From Hanleya hanleyi (lineage: Eukaryota; Mollusca; Polyplacophora; Lepidopleurida; Hanleyidae): a DNA stretch of 64,000 bases. The notes under the pieces are model-generated. The model was not told where the DNA came from. It worked only from the letters and a program-made list of their open reading frames with translations, and did no database searches. Shown piece after piece: positions 23,791 through 36,945 of the stretch; positions within the stretch are counted from its first letter, which is position 1, and each line of letters opens with the position of its first letter. The stretch is taken from NCBI GenBank assembly GCA_036873755.1, contig JAVTVY010006840.1, positions 62,001 to 126,000 of the forward strand, in the 5' to 3' direction. The translations under genes and the position numbers were made by a program.

Positions 23791-23792
23791 TA

Positions 23793-24506
23793 GAAATCCT
23801 GTTATGGGCCAACGACTCCAGGAATAGAAATCCACTAATAATTATTGTGATAAACGTGTAGAAATCCTGTTATGGGCCAACGACTCCAGGAATAGAAATC
23901 CACTAATAATTATTGTGATAAACGTGTAGAAATCCTGTTATGGGCCAACGACTCCAGGAATAGAAATCCACTAATAATTATTGTGATAAACGTGTAGAAA
24001 TCCTGTTATGGGCCAATGACTCCAGGAATTAGAAATCCACTAATAATTATTGTGATACAAGAAATCCTGTTGTCCAGGAATCGATAAACGTGTAGAAATC
24101 CTGTTATGGGCCAACGACTCCAGGAATAGAAATCCACTAATAATTATTGTGATAAACGTGTAGAAATCCTGTTATGGGCCAACGACTCCAGGAATAGAAA
24201 TCCACTAATAATTATTGTGATAAACGTGTAGAAATCCTGTTATGGGCCAATGACTCCAGGAATTAGAAATCCACTAATAATTATTGTGATACACGTGTAG
24301 AAATCCTGTTATGGGCCAATGACTCCAGGAATTAGAAATCCACTAATAATTATTGTGATACACGTGTAGAAATCCTGTTATGGGCCAATGACTCCAGGAA
24401 TTAGAAATCCACTAATAATTATTGTGATACACGTGTAGAAATCCTGTTATGGGCCAATGACTCCAGGAATTAGAAATCCACTAATCATTATTGTGATACA
24501 CGTGTA
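23793..24506 (+). repeat. 68/69 bp minisatellite
   Basis: Ten full units and one 34-base unit of 'gaaatcctgttatgggcc...', starting at 23793, 23861, 23929, 23997, 24061 (short), 24095, 24163, 24231, 24300, 24369 and 24438. Two variants: a (68 bp, 'ccaacgac', 'ataaacg') and b (69 bp, 'ccaatgac', 'aattag', mostly 'atacacg'). Order aaab, short, aabbbb. Confidence 0.95.
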
Positions 24507-27500
24507 CCACTTTGACCACTAATGGTGCCATTTGTACCAAGCTTAGGACTTCATCAAAGCTGTACGATAGAGTGATCGATCGATTCCGGTCATATTAATA
24601 CGGACGAATTTATGTCAAGAGAGACCTATTAATCAATGTACCCGCCACCCAAGAATGGATATTGCAAACCCGTTTAAATAGTTCTTTTAGCCGGAATCAA
24701 TTGCAATGACCATAACAGTATGACTCACCGAAACACTTTCTTCAATCTTAGATTGCCGAATTCTTCCCTAGGATAGAGTGTACAATATCTATCACAGTGG
24801 CACACAAACCACGTAGAACATATATCTAACCTTCGGTATTGGATTCTGTTTTCATAAGTTTCAAGAGAGCGCATAACCTATATATCTTGAGTCGCATATG
24901 CACTCAGGACTCTTGGTACACTTAAGTCTGACTCCCAAACACTGGGCCAATCGGAAACAGAAATGGACAGAGCACACAAAAATAATATAGCTGTATTTTG
25001 ATAAAGGCAATGGCCAGATGAATTGATGTAGCGAAATCATTAACTTTAGTGCGTCTAAATATATCCAGCGGCATAAAATGCAACCATTATATCAAGCCCT
25101 TTGGTTACGATCCAGAGCGATGGGTTTTGTTTATTCAGGAGAAAACCGTTCCGCAATGTGTGCCAAGTAGGGCTAAATCAACGTGTTGAGATTCTATGGT
25201 AACAGCAGCATGTTACACGAATGCGATATCGACAATGGAAATAACCTATATACTGGACAACTCAATATGGTGTAATAAAATGCAGAATACTAAATATACA
25301 GAGTAAAACCAGGTTGAAAACATAAACAATTACAAAAGAATGAAACCAGCCAGAGAGGCCATTGCTCAAAAACAAATGCAAGACCTGTAATCGTTCACAT
25401 GACAGAAATTAGATGCTATTGATAAATCATATAAAGCTGACGATGTTCCGATGTGGGCTATACATAGTGGCAGGCGATGAAATAGAACCTAATACACGCT
25501 CGAAACTATACAAGTAATTTAAGTGTATTTACCTTTGCCGCAGGTCCTATTGTCCATTCGATCACAGACAAACCTCACAAATCTTCAGCTGTACCAGCAG
25601 TTAACCAGAAAATTCCAGCATCATATCATAATGATGAACATTCCAGGTTGAGTGCAGCCTTTCCGTGTCCAATCCGTGAACGAAACACCTACAAGTTGAA
25701 CAGTTTACTTACACTGCCGTCCAGTCTAAGAAACCCGAGAAAGTCTCGCGGACGGAAGAGGACAATGTATGACAGGAGCGAGACTTTGGGCTGGGCCAAA
25801 TGCTGATCACATGCTTCCAAGAACTCTACTACGGCAGTCACTTATGATCGACGGTTTCTTCTAGGCGAAACAACTCCAATCGACATCGGGATGATTATGG
25901 CGAACGATGTTAGTGTAGAAGAGGTCTTGCCTTGATTGAATTGCACGACGCATAATAGGACCTCCAGTCGGCACCAATTTATCGGCTCTAAAGCGAAAAA
26001 AGAGTAAATATAGGGTTAGGTTGTTCATGCCGTAGAATTGAACCTCCGAATTGCGCACATGTATATAGAGATAGATTTAATGACATCCCATTGTAAGCAC
26101 TAAAAATCGGGCGATCTTCAATCATAAATTCCTGTTTACTATACAATATCATATAGCATCGCGATTCACTTGGCAATAAGAAACGCCGAAGGGCTAACAT
26201 CCGACCAAACCGACTGAACACTAGTCCGGTACCATGAAACATTGCGCCGTACAATACCGCGGAAATGATAACTCGAATCAAACCCGCCAGGCCCACGGCA
26301 GATGCATAGTATACATGGTGAAATTAATATGAATATTTTCAGAGATAGCATCACTGATTTTATCCAGATATTGCCTTCAAAAGGCGACTCGTATTATAGA
26401 TAGAAGCTGGCATATCATTTCAAGTACTGGTCATAAACTGGAGCCTTTCAGCCTTATCATACCTAAACCATGCCGTAAAACAAGACAAAATCTACTCTGC
26501 TTGGGGCTAACAAATATTAAAAGGGACAAAAACAGACGCATTATGCATAAAATTCTATCAAACCCGGTAGGTGTTTATATGTTCAATTTCTGGGAACAGC
26601 TGGTGAAATACAGCTTTCATTTAAATGGAGCTGCCATATATCATGATATCTATATCAATATCGCTTAATTTCCCATCCCTACCAAAACTCTACCATTCAG
26701 AGTTCATGTGGTCATTACCATAGTAGCATAGATATACATTGAACGAACAAGTTCGTCGGTCTTTTAATGTTGCGTTTAATCGGGCTGTGCAGTTCTTTAG
26801 AATTATACGTAGCTGTTTTGACTTTCTTGATCACCCCGTATGTATAGCACCTGAATAATCATGAAACAGTATCGGCCTAAATGGTTGGAGCCTTGGGGAA
26901 AATTCGAAACTTAGCAGGACAATGAAGTTCTGACAAATCAGATTGATTCTTGAGTATGTCAGTCGAAGGTTCGTGACTCTCCGAGGGATTCGCGACAATA
27001 GAGCTGCATTAGAATTCGAACAGTAAACTAGTGCAAATGTCCTATCATTAACATATCACATTCCAGGGAACGTCTATGAAAACGAACAGCAATTTCTTTC
27101 CAGAAGAATATAGATGGAAATATTTCCGAATTTATGAAATATTTCCAACCAGTTAATATTCCTTGGCATGCTGCATTTCCAGGCCTAATGTCATTTACAA
27201 AGTTTTCTTGCGAAATAATTCGGCTAGTGTAACAAATTGTCAGTCCATGTTTTCAAAAGTATCTTGCGAACAAACTTTTTTCACAAATGCACGATACATT
27301 GCATCCAACAAGTGTTCCAAGGACGTGAAATCTAAGGAACTTGGATGATGAGTTATAGGTTTATCATAATGGAATCCACCAACATGCGACTCTAGATCTG
27401 ACGTATAAATGCTTTATTTTCTACAATACTAGTCCTCAAATGTTACCTGAAAGCGAATACGTGATATTCCTCGTCTGCATTCCTGAAACCGGTCTAAGTG

Positions 27501-27984
27501 GCATTTTGTCGAGAAGTGAATTATGACAAGATCTGTATAGCGATCCGCGCCTTGAAGTAACCAAATCTTTTGGCAACTGTTCGTGCTTGCAGTTGACTTA
27601 CACCTATATTACAAAGGTGACGAGCTTAAGCCTACGTACCACACTTTAGAAACGAAAATCTGAGCTTGACAGCAGCCACTGACCTAATGCCAAATGATTT
27701 CGGGTCGACACAAGACGTCAATTTTGGGAAGTTGGACTTATCTACATGACCGCCTTTATTTGCATTGTCTTTTCACCAGTATCTGTGGCGATAATTTAGG
27801 CGATATGAAAGCCAGCATATCAAGGATCATTGCATAACTACGAGGTGGTGGCAAACAGTTTTTAATCCAAATGATCATCAATGTAACATTCTCGTGGAGA
27901 CATATCGCTTCTCATTCGCATTTTGGTTCCCGGGAATTTGAATAGATTAATGATAGGACAGTTATTAGGATTTATATTAATATA
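24507..27984. other. No supported gene
   Basis: Only the weak minus-strand signal-peptide frame at 26166-26354 stands out. Otherwise unremarkable AT-rich DNA with no repeat that I could pair within the window. Confidence 0.4.
26166..26354 (-). CDS. Weak candidate signal-peptide exon
   Basis: On the minus strand an ATG opens a frame whose first 20 residues are a lysine followed by a hydrophobic run (MMLSLKIFILISPCILCIC), which looks like a secretory signal peptide, followed by a polar segment with PGGFDSSYHFRG. It ends near a moderate donor (GCCAA|GTGAAT). Secreted first exons look like this, but so do chance AT-rich frames. No downstream exon or second copy was found. Confidence 0.15.
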   Translation of the reverse strand: MMLSLKIFILISPCILCICRGPGGFDSSYHFRGIVRRNVSWYRTSVQSVWSDVSPSAFLIAK

Positions 27985-28140
27985 ATATCATCATGTCTTG
28001 TTGGCAATCCTCTTGTGTTTTTATTATTTTTATTTCATGCACATTTGGTATTGGTGCTAAATGTTATACGTAATAGGTCATTCGATTATTGACGCAGAGG
28101 TTCTTTTGTGGACGACGGCTGAATATGTATGTCGGATCTG
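27985..28140 (-). repeat. X5 block (minus)
   Basis: 'gacgcagaggttcttttgtg' and 'gacgacggctgaata' match the minus copies at 6512 and 36775. Isolated from the main array by 10 kb. Confidence 0.6.
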
Positions 28141-28338
28141 ACACATGCTATCTGAAATGGTACACTATTCGAATTCCAATATAGGTAGATTGTCGACGGA
28201 AGATCAAGAAACAGATCATCCTTCGGAGATTTACAAACAGTGGAAAGCAATACTCAAGAATCAAATCAATTCACTGTTCTGTCAAAGATTCGATCTTTTT
28301 ACCAATGCACCAACCATTGTGGCAGAGACTTATTTGGA

Positions 28339-28384
28339 TGTATATATATATATACATATATGTATGCATATGACTATATACATA
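28339..28384. repeat. (TA)n/(ATAC)n microsatellite
   Basis: Alternating TA and TATG/TACA units. Confidence 0.7.
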
Positions 28385-28599
28385 AACAATATCCATACAT
28401 ATTAAAGGGAAGCTTATTTTCCCTGGATTACAAAACTCAGAATATATTGGCCATGCGATCCACAGACCAAAATTATCCCAATTTAAATGCATGTCTTTAC
28501 ATCAAATGAGGCTCGATTGTCAAACGTTAATTTTCTGGGAAGTTCTATCTTTTTCTTTCAATTGGTGACATTGTCAAGTAGATAACTTTTTCGTCAAAG

Positions 28600-29445
28600 T
28601 AACTAGGCCTCATTTTTCCAAGGAAGTGGTTACGTTTACCTAGGCGAAAATCCTTTAGCTGTCACGTTTGTGGAACCAGAAATTTAAGTTCTTTAATTCT
28701 GTGCAAGAAGATGTGTTTCGTTGCAAAGAAATTCCAAGCTGAATATTCAATATACGCGAACAGTTATAATTACGCAAATCAGAGTAACTGGACATTTGAA
28801 ATTGGGTCTTTGTCTATTTTTGCATTTTAGTGCGATTTTTTTTTAATATATTTAAAATATGACAGCTTGAACCAAAACGAATCTACTGTTTTTAACGTCA
28901 CCATATCTGCAGTGGCACTCCAATATCATTTTGACTCAAGGAGTCATATTACATAAGCGAAACTCCTTTAGATAATACGATTGGGAACTTTTTTAAATTT
29001 TGCGCAAAAAGCTGTCTTTTGTACCGAAAAGTTTTCATATTGTAAACGCTCATTTTGGTTCGTGTCATATTTTAGGTACGTTAAAAATCGATGTTAAAAT
29101 GTATACGAAAAACCAAAAACGGATGAAACGTAAGTTGACGCTGTTTAACGTCATTTATGACGGAATGTTCGCAAAAAAATATTTTACATACGAGGCACAG
29201 CCTTTTGCGCAGAATTGAGAAAATTAATATTTTGCTTCGCAAGCTTAACAGCTAAAGATGTTTCGACTACTCCTTCAGGGCTATATCGTTTGCTGCGAAA
29301 TTTGTGTTATTCATTCGACACAAAACTGGATAAAATGCGAAGGCCACACTTTAAACAACACTATCTCAGCAACCAGAACACCAAAAAAACCCGCTTCGTT
29401 TCTTTAACTATTTCAAAGCAACCATGCAAATTTCTTTAAGTTTCA
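28600..29445 (+). repeat. Diverged tandem units of roughly 320 bp
   Basis: The order 'gaaactcctttaga', 'tgcgcaaaaagctgt' and 'ccgaaaag' at 28960-29035 echoes 'gaaaatcctttagc', 'tgtgcaagaagatgt' and 'caaagaaattcc' at 28648-28735. A third, weaker unit may follow. No frame is kept between units. Confidence 0.4.
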
Positions 29446-29654
29446 CAAAATGGAGCGAAAAGTAGCTTATAGAGACTATCAATATATCGGGAGTTTCTTC
29501 ACGTTTATAACGCAATGCAAGATTGAATAGCCAGGTTGAAGTGGTCTCCACTTCATCAGGCGATAATAGTGTCCTATGTGAATGTTTTGGAATATAAGTT
29601 ACTTTTATAAGTAGTTACTTATATTTGTACTGATCTGTCAACACAGCTCCGAAA

Positions 29655-29725
29655 CTAGCGTGTCTAATTCCGCTTAAGCTGGTGCTAGGGGCCGTGTGAT
29701 TACTTCATAGTTTCCACATGAACTT
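29655..29725 (+). repeat. X1 core motif (solitary)
   Basis: 'gtctaattccgcttaagctg' and 'ctaggggccgtgtg', then 'ccacatgaac', as in the 42 bp minisatellite unit and its 3' flank. Confidence 0.7.
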
Positions 29726-30010
29726 CTGCAATAAAATCACAGATGAGATACCAAAGCTACGTCATACAATCATCATGTATTCTAGTCAGAAAGTGAGGTG
29801 GAGTCATACGGCTGCTTTTACTCGCCAGGCGTCATTTTTTCCTCCACTCACATATCTCACTAAGCTTACATCTATGAAACATATATTCACTAAAATAATC
29901 TTAAGGGGTTACGTTACATTTCTTTTACCGGAGATCACGCGATACATTCCATAAAACAGACATTTGCAGAACAAATGAGAATTCATATGAATTACAAATG
30001 AATAGTTATC

Positions 30011-30358
30011 TTAGTACATCCCTCACACCTATTGTCACCTTAGTACATCCCTCACACCTATTGTCACCTTAGTACATCCCTCACACCTATTGTCACCTTA
30101 GTACATCCCTCACACCTATTGTCACCTTAGCACATCCCTCACACCTATTGTCACCTTAGTACATCCCTCACATCTATTGTCACCTTAGTACATCCCTCAC
30201 ATCTATTGTCACCTTAGTACATCCCTCACACCTATTGTCACCTTAGTACATCCCTCACACCTATTGTCGCCTTAATACATCCCTCACACCTATTGTCACC
30301 TTAGTACATCCCTCACACCTATTGTCACCTTAGTACATCCCTCACACCTATTGTCACC
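30011..30358 (+). repeat. 29 bp minisatellite, 12 units
   Basis: Twelve near-identical units of 'ttagtacatccctcacacct...' at exact 29 bp spacing, with only isolated substitutions (for example tacatc/cacatc, cacacc/cacatc). 29 is not a multiple of three and stops occur, so it is not coding. Confidence 0.97.
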
Positions 30359-30984
30359 ATCTAAACTTTCATTTTTCTGACCGAAAAACTCAAATGTACA
30401 ATTAATCTTCAGCCCACCTACATTTTGGACTTGAGATTTTCTCCTGTCTTTTAACATGCAAATTGGGACTTACCTGTTGCCAAAGAAACGGCATGGTGAA
30501 GGATCAAAGTTTTGTGGCTAATTTTAGTCAGTAATATATATGATAAATATATAAGCAAAGAACCTTAATGCTGACCATGTTAGATTTTTGTCCAAGATAG
30601 CATGTTGAGGGCCCATTTTTGACTAAACTCTAAAATCCCATTCAAATCTACAATGTATGTTATTTCTTAGATCCTCTCTAAATGACATTAGTAAAATGTC
30701 AAATATCGGCTTTAGGAGTTCAGTTCAGTATTCAGTTGATCAGAGGGGTAGTAAATTTACTTAAGCTAGACTCCGATCTCCGTACTTCCTCTTTGTGGAA
30801 GCTGAGGTGGCTGAGTGATATACAGCGTTTGCATTTACTGCTGGCTATTTGGTGCCAAACTCTGAGGATGCAGATTCATGTCTCGCATCCAGTACAAGTA
30901 CTTGTGCTGTCATCCTAAAAAATAATTGGATATAAATCTTGCCTTCTTTCTAAATGGCATTAGTTTATATAAACTAAAGTTATT

Positions 30985-32734
30985 TACTCACAAGCATGCG
31001 AAACCGTAGGCATGCGTATGCATGGTCCCCGTGGCCCGTCGCAACTCGTTGTAAATCTGTCATCAAATCGCCAACAGAAGGTACAAAAGAACTCAACTAC
31101 GGCTGTTTGAAAACAAGTGCCCGACTTACGAAAACACGTCCATTGAGAGTTTTTGTCCCCTAACCTGCCATTATAATACTGTGAGTTGGATACAACCGGT
31201 TATTATAGTCAGCTGACAACTACTTTTAAGGACTTGACATTCAACAGGAAAATTAGTTATATTCGAACCTTCCATAGTTAAATGGATTGACATTCCCGTG
31301 ATCGTTGTATTCTGTGTAATTACAATGGTCTCCTCTATCAGCGCTATGAAGGATTGAAATAACGAATATCAAGGCTGCCTGTTGCACGCACCGGAAAGAG
31401 TTGTTATTTTATTTGTAATACAAAGCTATGATTCTGGTGTATTACCGTTATTTATCACCAAAGATTAAAGATAGAAAAAGTTTCGTATCTCGTATTTATT
31501 GCTTTCCAGACCATCTCTTGTGACTGACACAGGAGCTCAAATCCACCACGTGGCACATAAATTATAGTTAATCTTAAAATGATCATTAGTATTGTCTGAA
31601 TAACGTGACAGTCGTCGTCATGAGACATCAGTAGGTTAGAAGTTAATGCTGTTCTTATAAAAACAAACTCAAGACAACCTAATAAAATGCGATCTATTCA
31701 CGGGCATAACTTGAGATTTTGAACACTGGGATACTATCAATCACCAGTACTTTTTTGATCTTTCGAATTTGTAGTGGTCGTTCGAAATTGCTTGTCAAAT
31801 GAAATCAAACATATGTTAATATGTGATCGATGAATGAAAGAGGCTGTTTGTGGCAAGGCGATACCATGCTCTCTCTCTCTCTCTCTCTCTCTCTCATACA
31901 TATTGATCTGGATTTCGAAAGAAATGATCGGAATATGACGCGTGAGTTGGCCAATAAAAATAAGGTTGAGTTCGGCATCACGGCGTGAACACAGACTGGT
32001 TACATCGCCACGATACATTTTCATTCATAACCCCCCAGATCTTGATTGGATTGCCTCTTTGTTTTGGCAGTTGTCCTTTGCATCCGGAATAATGTGATAC
32101 AGATACACTATAGATAGAAATTGTGATTGTGAATTTTGTAAAGTATCTGCAAAAGATTATTTTATGGATAACAACTTCTTATTGGAATTTGTCGATATTG
32201 GAGTCGGGTTGTTTCGCGTGATCTTGTTGGCAATACGTAAAGCTGCCAATCCTTTGTCATCTTGCCCAACAATAAGCGCTCAACGGGACCCCAGTTGCAA
32301 CCTCTCGGTCTCTTCGATGACTTTTTCTCTTCGGTGTTTAAACAAATGCACTCTCTTGATTATATGCTTTAGCGGTCATTCGGTCCCTCATCGATCTGCT
32401 TTTTTCGATGGAACAACATAGACCGGAGCCCTGTTCATTGACCCTTTTGTTTTACGCCGCCTGTTACTGTTTCCCATCTTAAGCTGTCTCGAACCATGGT
32501 TTGCGAGCGGGTAGAATTAATTATGCACCTCAAACAGTGTTCAATTACGCAGCCAGGTCTTCCTACTTCCGTGGACACTAACAATAATTTGAATGTCGGA
32601 AGGGTCAGGAAAACAAAACATATCATTTTCGAGAGTGCTACTATGTTTCGACAGACATCCTGCTCTGTCCCACCCAAAATGACATCAAGAGATTGTTTTT
32701 TCAGGCTTGGGTTTAATCTTTGCACACAACTAAA
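30985..32734 (+). repeat. Large tandem duplication, copy 1
   Basis: Colinear with 34185-36200. Shared landmarks: 'gtatgcatg' and 'cccgtcgcaact', 'tatttatc...aaagat', a (CT)n tract, 'tcttcggtgtttaaacaaat', 'gaattaattatgcac', 'caattacgcagccaggtctt' and 'aatttgaatgtcgga'. The similarity resumes beyond the inserted element at 32735 (33390-33500 matches 36320-36390). No conserved reading frame. Confidence 0.8.
31866..31894. repeat. (CT)n microsatellite, copy 1
   Basis: Counterpart of 35415-35462 in the second copy of the duplication, so it predates the duplication. Confidence 0.9.
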
Positions 32735-33000
32735 AAAATGGATGGCCCATCACCCTTTAATGGTGATCAGACCTGGCCATCACCTTTAAAAGGTGATGAG
32801 TTAGAGCCATCAGCTGTAAATGATGACGGTCATTACCTTTTAAGGATTATGAGTTTGTCTCCTCAACCTTAAAATGTGATGAACTAAATTTACAATCACT
32901 GCTCATCATACTTCAGAGGTGATGGGCATCATTTTTAAAAGTGATCATAAAAAAGGTGTTGGCTCTAATTCATCACCTTTTCGGGGTGAAGAGATAGGGA
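32735..33000. mobile_element. 'ggtgat' palindrome element, second copy
   Basis: Shares 'ggtgatcagacct', 'gatgagttagagccat' and 'aaaaaaggtg' in order with the element at 20799. Its absence at the matching place in copy 2 of the duplication shows it inserted after duplication (or was lost there). Confidence 0.7.
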
Positions 33001-33589
33001 TTACCGTTAAAAAGTATTCTAGCCGAGAATTTTGCGCAGCAACATTCATACAATTTGATAAATTTTGATAGTCAATTTGATTATCTTCAAACAGTTAGAA
33101 TATATGAAAAAGTTAAATACTATTTGTATGATTTTTTTCACGAATATGCTTCAAAGCTAGGGCTATTCCCTATGTTTTCTGGGTTATCAAATGGAGCATG
33201 GGTAAGTCCATTTAACAGTGTCTACAGCTAAAAAATGCACACGAACCTATATTTTGTCTTTGTTCTTCCTCATATTACACAATTATAAATGCAACAACAC
33301 ACATTATTCAAAAAGATAATTACTTTGATTTACCACCAGCGGACATCCTTAATAGTCCGAATCCTGGCAAGGATGGGTTAGCCCGAGCACAATCTATCGT
33401 ATTAAATGATTCTTCATAACAGCAAAACTTCCGGGATCACAAAGCAAACGACAAAAATCCAGGTTCACGGAGATCACTGACGTGTATTCGCTACTATGCC
33501 AATAATTGTAAGTCCAGCAATAACTCGTGCAGTATATCCGTCGCTGAATTTCGGGCTCAGGAATGTCCAAATACAAGCGCCTAGTTCAT

Positions 33590-33760
33590 CATTCAACATT
33601 CAGCCGTCGTCCATTATCGAGATTCCGCGTCCATAATTCAAAGACCCAATTCCCTAACAACTTAAGCACCAAATTAAAAAGCAATCATATATACATGTAC
33701 ATAAACATAGGTTAGTTTCTTGCAAGGGAGAAGTGACAGCAGTTTTCAATTATACCGGCA
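33590..33760 (+). repeat. X5 block (plus)
   Basis: 'acattcagccgtcgtccatt' and 'gtttcttgcaagggagaag' match the other copies. Confidence 0.7.
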
Positions 33761-34184
33761 AGAATTTTGTTCCAATTATTAAATCTTTATCGCTGAGCAG
33801 CATTCATAATTCATATGGTTTGCGCTATCAAAGTCGTTATCTAGGGAAAGATGACTCTGTAACACTTTGATTGTGGATCCTTTGCGGTTATTTCATATGA
33901 ACACGATGAGGGCCTTGAAATATATGGGGTTGATAGCTCCGGGGCTAAGTGCCGTATCCATTGCCAATAATCTCAAGACCTTGTTCGTATGACTGTTAGC
34001 ACCAATACCAAACGTGTGTGAAATAAAAATATACAATATGCGCTTTACTTGGGGTTACAGCGAAAAGTATTAGGAGAGTCGGGAGGGGTGGGTCAGATAT
34101 AATAGGGTTCAGCAGCATTGTCACAACAAAATTGTAATGTTCTTAGTAGTTATCACCATAAAGGCTATCGGCATAGCCGATACA

Positions 34185-35429
34185 AGCAGGTGAATCAGAT
34201 CCCTCACCATATTCCTGCGTATGCATGACCACTGAATAAGGCCCGTCGCAACTGGTGGCAAATTGACCATATAGTCGCAAATAGAGAACAATAAACTCTA
34301 AAATGCGGCTTCTTGAAAACAGGTTTAAAATAAACTGCGCTGAGACGATAAGTTTGGACTGCGTGTGTAAAATATCTTCATGGTATAAGTTTAATACTCA
34401 AAGTGATCATCATGTGCGTTCGTTACATACGGTTATTATCTAAACTGAATGAACTCACATGGTATTGAAGCAGGAATTGAAAATAATTTATGTTCAGTAA
34501 CTTTTCCCAGTTGAGTCGACGTGGTCGGTTTTTTCTGTGTAATTGCACTGGCGTCCTTTGTCAATGTTAAGTAAAATTAAAATAACACATATCAAGACCG
34601 CATGTTCCACGTTCTGGGACAACGTGGCGTGGCGTGGCGCAAGAGTTCTCACCAAAGTCATCAAAGTGCGGAGCGCCGTGTCCATTAACTTAACATTAAG
34701 ACGTGACGGGAAGCGGGCTTTTTAAACACTTCGTCTGCAAAATGTTGGCGTGCTCTGGTGTTGGAGCAAGAAGGAATGAAATATAAACAAAGTGGCCCCA
34801 TAGAGGTATGCCCTATTGGTTTCAGCCAGGCGAATGCCACGTGACGACACCTGATATGAATAATAAACGTTGGCGTTTATATGTAATATAATACTATCAT
34901 CCTGGTATATTACCTTTATTTATCGCAAAACTGAGGTAATGATTAAGTGGATTAATAGACAGCCTCAAGAAGATCAAAGATGGAAAAGGTTTCATATTTC
35001 GTATCTATTGCATCCTAGACTATCGCTTGCGAGAGATCAAAGGCATAAATTCCACTATGTGCCAAATAAAGAATATTAATAATGATCACCGGAATGTTCC
35101 TGGATAAACTGACCTTTATCAATAGTTCAAAGTTTAATGCATTTCTTAGAAAAGCTATAAACTCAGACGCCCTGAACAAATACGATATCTTCCTGAGCAT
35201 AATTATAACGAACAGTTTTAAACAACGGGATAATACCTGTCGCAAGCATCTTTCAAAGGATCTTTCGAATTCATAGCGGCCGGTGGGACCTGCCTCACTC
35301 AAATCAGGTAAAATGAAATAAATTCAAATGGAATAAAACCCAGGTTAATTTGAGATCTATCGATAAAAGAGACTCGTTGAGACAAGGCGATAACATGTCT
35401 CATCTGTTATATACTCTCTCTCTCTCTCT

Positions 35430-35465
<36 letters not shown>

Positions 35466-36400
35466 AGGTCCGTTCAAGCATTTCCATACATGCCCAATGC
35501 CCTATCAATCTGGAGATGGAAGGAAATTACCGAAATATGACGCATGCTTTGGCCAATCAAAATACGGTCGAGTTCGGGAGTACGGCGTTACTGGTTACCT
35601 GTCCTTCGTTCCAGAAACGTTTTTGCAGTTTTCGTTTGCACCCGTTGGTGATACTTTGATACTTCTAGAGTGTTCGTGAATGTTAAAGTTATTTTATGGA
35701 TAACAACTCGGGAGCTGACGTTTTGTTGGAGATACTACTGGGAGATTATAATCCATGACTATCTTGCCCAATAATAATTTATCCAAGGACATTCCAATGC
35801 AACCTCTCAATCTCTTCGACGACATTTTCTCTTCGGTGTTTAAACAAATACACTGTCTTGAGCATAGGCTCTAATCGGTCCTTCAGTCACTCATCGATCA
35901 TGTTTTTCTTGGCCTCATACACCACTGTAGTTTCCACTGACCCTTCTGTTTTGCGTCAAAAGTGAATCTTTCGCTTCTTGGGCTATCACGATCGGGCGTT
36001 CGCGAGCACGTTGAATTAATTATGCACACCACAGAGTGTCCAATTACGCAGCCAGGTCTTTCGGTTTCCGCGTAGGTTAACTATAATTTGAATGTCGGAA
36101 GAGTTAGGAAAACAAAGCATATCATTCTTCGAGAGTGTTATTGTGTTTCAACGAACTTTCTTCTCTGTCCATTCCGAAACGATTAGCAAAAACATTTTCC
36201 GATTTTAGACGCATCAAGAGTCAAAATCATCTTGAGCGCAACTTATCTACATTAATCGTATAATTCGTGGTAACGACAGATTACCCTGTGTACCTATCGT
36301 AATAAATGAGACGCCATAACGGGAAAACTTCCGGACTCGCGAAGCAAACGAAACAACGCGAGATTCACGAAAGTAATTGGTGTACATGACATGTACGTGC
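34185..36400 (+). repeat. Large tandem duplication, copy 2
   Basis: Offset about 3.2-3.5 kb from copy 1. Divergence is substantial, so the duplication is old. A 36-codon frame around 'tcttcggtgtttaaacaaat' is open in both copies, but the changes are mostly amino-acid altering. Confidence 0.8.
35411..35462. repeat. (CT)n microsatellite, copy 2
   Basis: Long CT tract interrupted by GTGT. Confidence 0.95.
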
Positions 36401-36561
36401 AAGGGCATTTGGTCTCTAGAATGTTTACGGCTCACAATTACAATTTGGTCTCTAGAATGTCTACGGCTCACAATTCCAAGGGCATTTGGTCTCTAGAATG
36501 TTTACGGCTCACAATTACAAGGGCATTTGGTCTCTAGAATGTCTGCGGCTCACAATTACAA
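36401..36561 (+). repeat. 40 bp tandem repeat, 4 units
   Basis: Units read 'ggcatttggtctctagaatg' followed by 'ttacggctcacaattac'. Alternate units differ by 'tttacgg' or 'tctacgg/tctgcgg', and the second unit lacks 'gggca'. Confidence 0.9.
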
Positions 36562-36589
36562 AGCCGGGGCTGTCCAGAGATGCCCCGAG

Positions 36590-36775
36590 TAAGGCGATGA
36601 GATGGATTCATCACTAGCTAATTACCATTAAATAGTGATGGTCATCCACATGTATTGGTGTTAAACTTGCCTCATCACCATTAAATGGTAATTAACTGAC
36701 CTCATCACCCTGTGGTATCGCCAATAAATTGTAATGACCAGGCCTCAACACCAGTATATAGTCCCTTCATCATAA
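36590..36775. mobile_element. Diverged 'ggtgat' palindrome element
   Basis: Contains 'catcaccattaaatggta' and several tcatca/tgatga units. No clear terminal repeats. Confidence 0.45.
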
Positions 36776-36945
36776 CGTCACTTTTATCTTGCAGGAAACT
36801 AGCCTATTTTGATATATATTATCATGATTTTTTTTGATTTTTTTTTGGCGCTAAGTTAATACGAATTAGATTATGGACCCAGACATTCTTTAACGGACGA
36901 CCACTGAATATTGGATGACGGACTAGACGCTTGTATCGCCATTTT
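36775..36945 (-). repeat. X5 block (minus)
   Basis: 'cttgcaggaaactagcctat', 'ttctttaacggacgacc' and 'gacggactagacgcttgta' are almost the same as 6550-6710. Confidence 0.8.

Noticed and set aside
32260..35875. 36-codon frame around FSSVFKQ open in both copies of the 31-36 kb duplication
   Set aside because: Most differences outside a short identical core change the amino acid. The core identity alone does not show coding.
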